Shown: positions 56,537 to 56,819 of the stretch, in pieces
How the letters are laid out: every line of letters begins with the position of its first letter
Numbering within the stretch: position 1 is the stretch's first letter
NCBI GenBank assembly: GCA_012270065.1
Contig: JAAXJB010000115.1
Span: 102,524-159,342 of the forward strand
Source of the DNA: Rubripirellula sp.
GTDB lineage: Bacteria; Planctomycetota; Planctomycetia; Pirellulales; Pirellulaceae
Reading direction: 5' to 3'
DNA: 56,819 nucleotides
Notes under the pieces: model-generated
What the model was told of the DNA's origin: nothing
Databases searched by the model: none
What the model saw: the letters and a program-made list of their open reading frames with translations, nothing else
Made by a program: the position numbers and the translations under genes

Positions 56537-56819
56537 CGTCGTAACAGGTAATCCGAACGCCACGCGACAGCGTGGCGTTTCGCGTTACCGGGATCTGTCA
56601 TGGTGCAATCCCCATCTTGCGGATGCATTATCTCTGCGTGCCAGTTGCGACTGCATTGGTGCTGCCATGATCCCGCTGGACGATGTCCTGTCGATGAGGG
56701 GGTGAAACTGCCTCCCGATAACCAGAGCTGATCAGATCCCGGCCCAAAAACGCTCGCGTCCTTTGACGCCGTGGGCTGCTACGGATTCGTCTCTGCTGAT
56801 AGCGAACCCAGTGGAATCA
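56537..56819. other. downstream region with a 10-bp hairpin
   Basis: After the heme protein, AACGCCACGC-GACA-GCGTGGCGTT (56556-56579) makes a perfect 10-bp stem 20 bases past the stop, followed by TCGCG rather than a T-run. It looks like a dispersed palindromic repeat or a weak terminator. No gene is seen to the window end. Confidence 0.5.

Noticed and set aside
1-56819. CRISPR arrays, insertion sequences, tRNA genes or prophage
   Set aside because: None could be seen: no regularly spaced repeats, transposase or integrase motifs, and no cloverleaf that I could recognise by eye.

Overview
The window looks like a chromosomal piece from a planctomycete (Planctomycetota, Pirellulales/Planctomycetales-like), at roughly 50% GC by eye. 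The evidence is the gene content: formylglycine-type sulfatases, a DUF1552/DUF1592 pair, a PVC-type CxxCH heme-binding giant, a TPR/FG-GAP/ASPIC lipoprotein, PQQ-type beta-propeller proteins, a DUF2891 protein, a PEP-CTERM-like protein, a Tat-exported Gfo/Idh oxidoreductase, and many secreted or lipid-anchored proteins of unknown function. Genes are loosely packed, mostly monocistronic, with long intergenic gaps. I saw no tRNA, rRNA, insertion sequence, prophage or CRISPR.

Layout. 0.3-6.5 kb: small membrane protein, sulfatase, His-box desaturase-like membrane protein, small unknown, sialate O-acetylesterase (glycan desulfation and deacetylation). 6.6-10.7 kb: small membrane proteins and a lipoprotein on the minus strand around the Tat-exported oxidoreductase. 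11.1-19.1 kb: a 1260-residue beta-propeller protein carrying what looks like a degenerate methyltransferase fold and a C-terminal LamG domain, a small membrane protein, and the ASPIC/UnbV lipoprotein. 19.1-25.2 kb: zinc-ribbon membrane protein, FGE-fold lipoprotein, HpcH/HpaI aldolase, fasciclin protein with a clear terminator, CoA-binding protein, ceramidase-like secreted protein. 25.2-27.7 kb: two overlapping genes for single-pass unknown proteins. 28.3-33.0 kb: YhaO/YhaN (SbcD/SbcC-like) nuclease pair. 33.2-37.5 kb: PEP-CTERM protein, membrane protein, DUF6435 small protein, an M48-like protein that has lost HExxH, a secreted alpha/beta hydrolase. 37.9-42.9 kb: DUF1552, DUF1592 and a nitrilase-family amidohydrolase in a row. 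43.1-50.6 kb (minus strand): DUF2891 protein, PQQ propeller, arylsulfatase, and a tandem two-domain sulfatase. 50.9-56.5 kb: two small lipoproteins facing each other, then the PVC-type heme protein.

The most striking observation is at 51.6-52.0 kb. A minus-strand lipoprotein with a heavy-metal-associated (HMA) domain has an in-frame TGA exactly where the first Cys of the M-x-C-x-x-C metal motif belongs. The frame then stays open for 60 codons, completing an HMA domain and ending in TAG followed by an intrinsic terminator. Eleven bases after the TGA is a perfect 6-bp hairpin with loop GGUCC, matching the position and loop type of a bacterial SECIS. I read it as a probable selenoprotein (UxxC HMA lipoprotein). 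Conventional ORF calling truncates it.

Together the genes suggest a particle- or surface-associated heterotroph that strips sulfate and acyl groups from complex glycans and exports many cytochrome- and propeller-type proteins. Functional links between neighbouring clusters are inference only.
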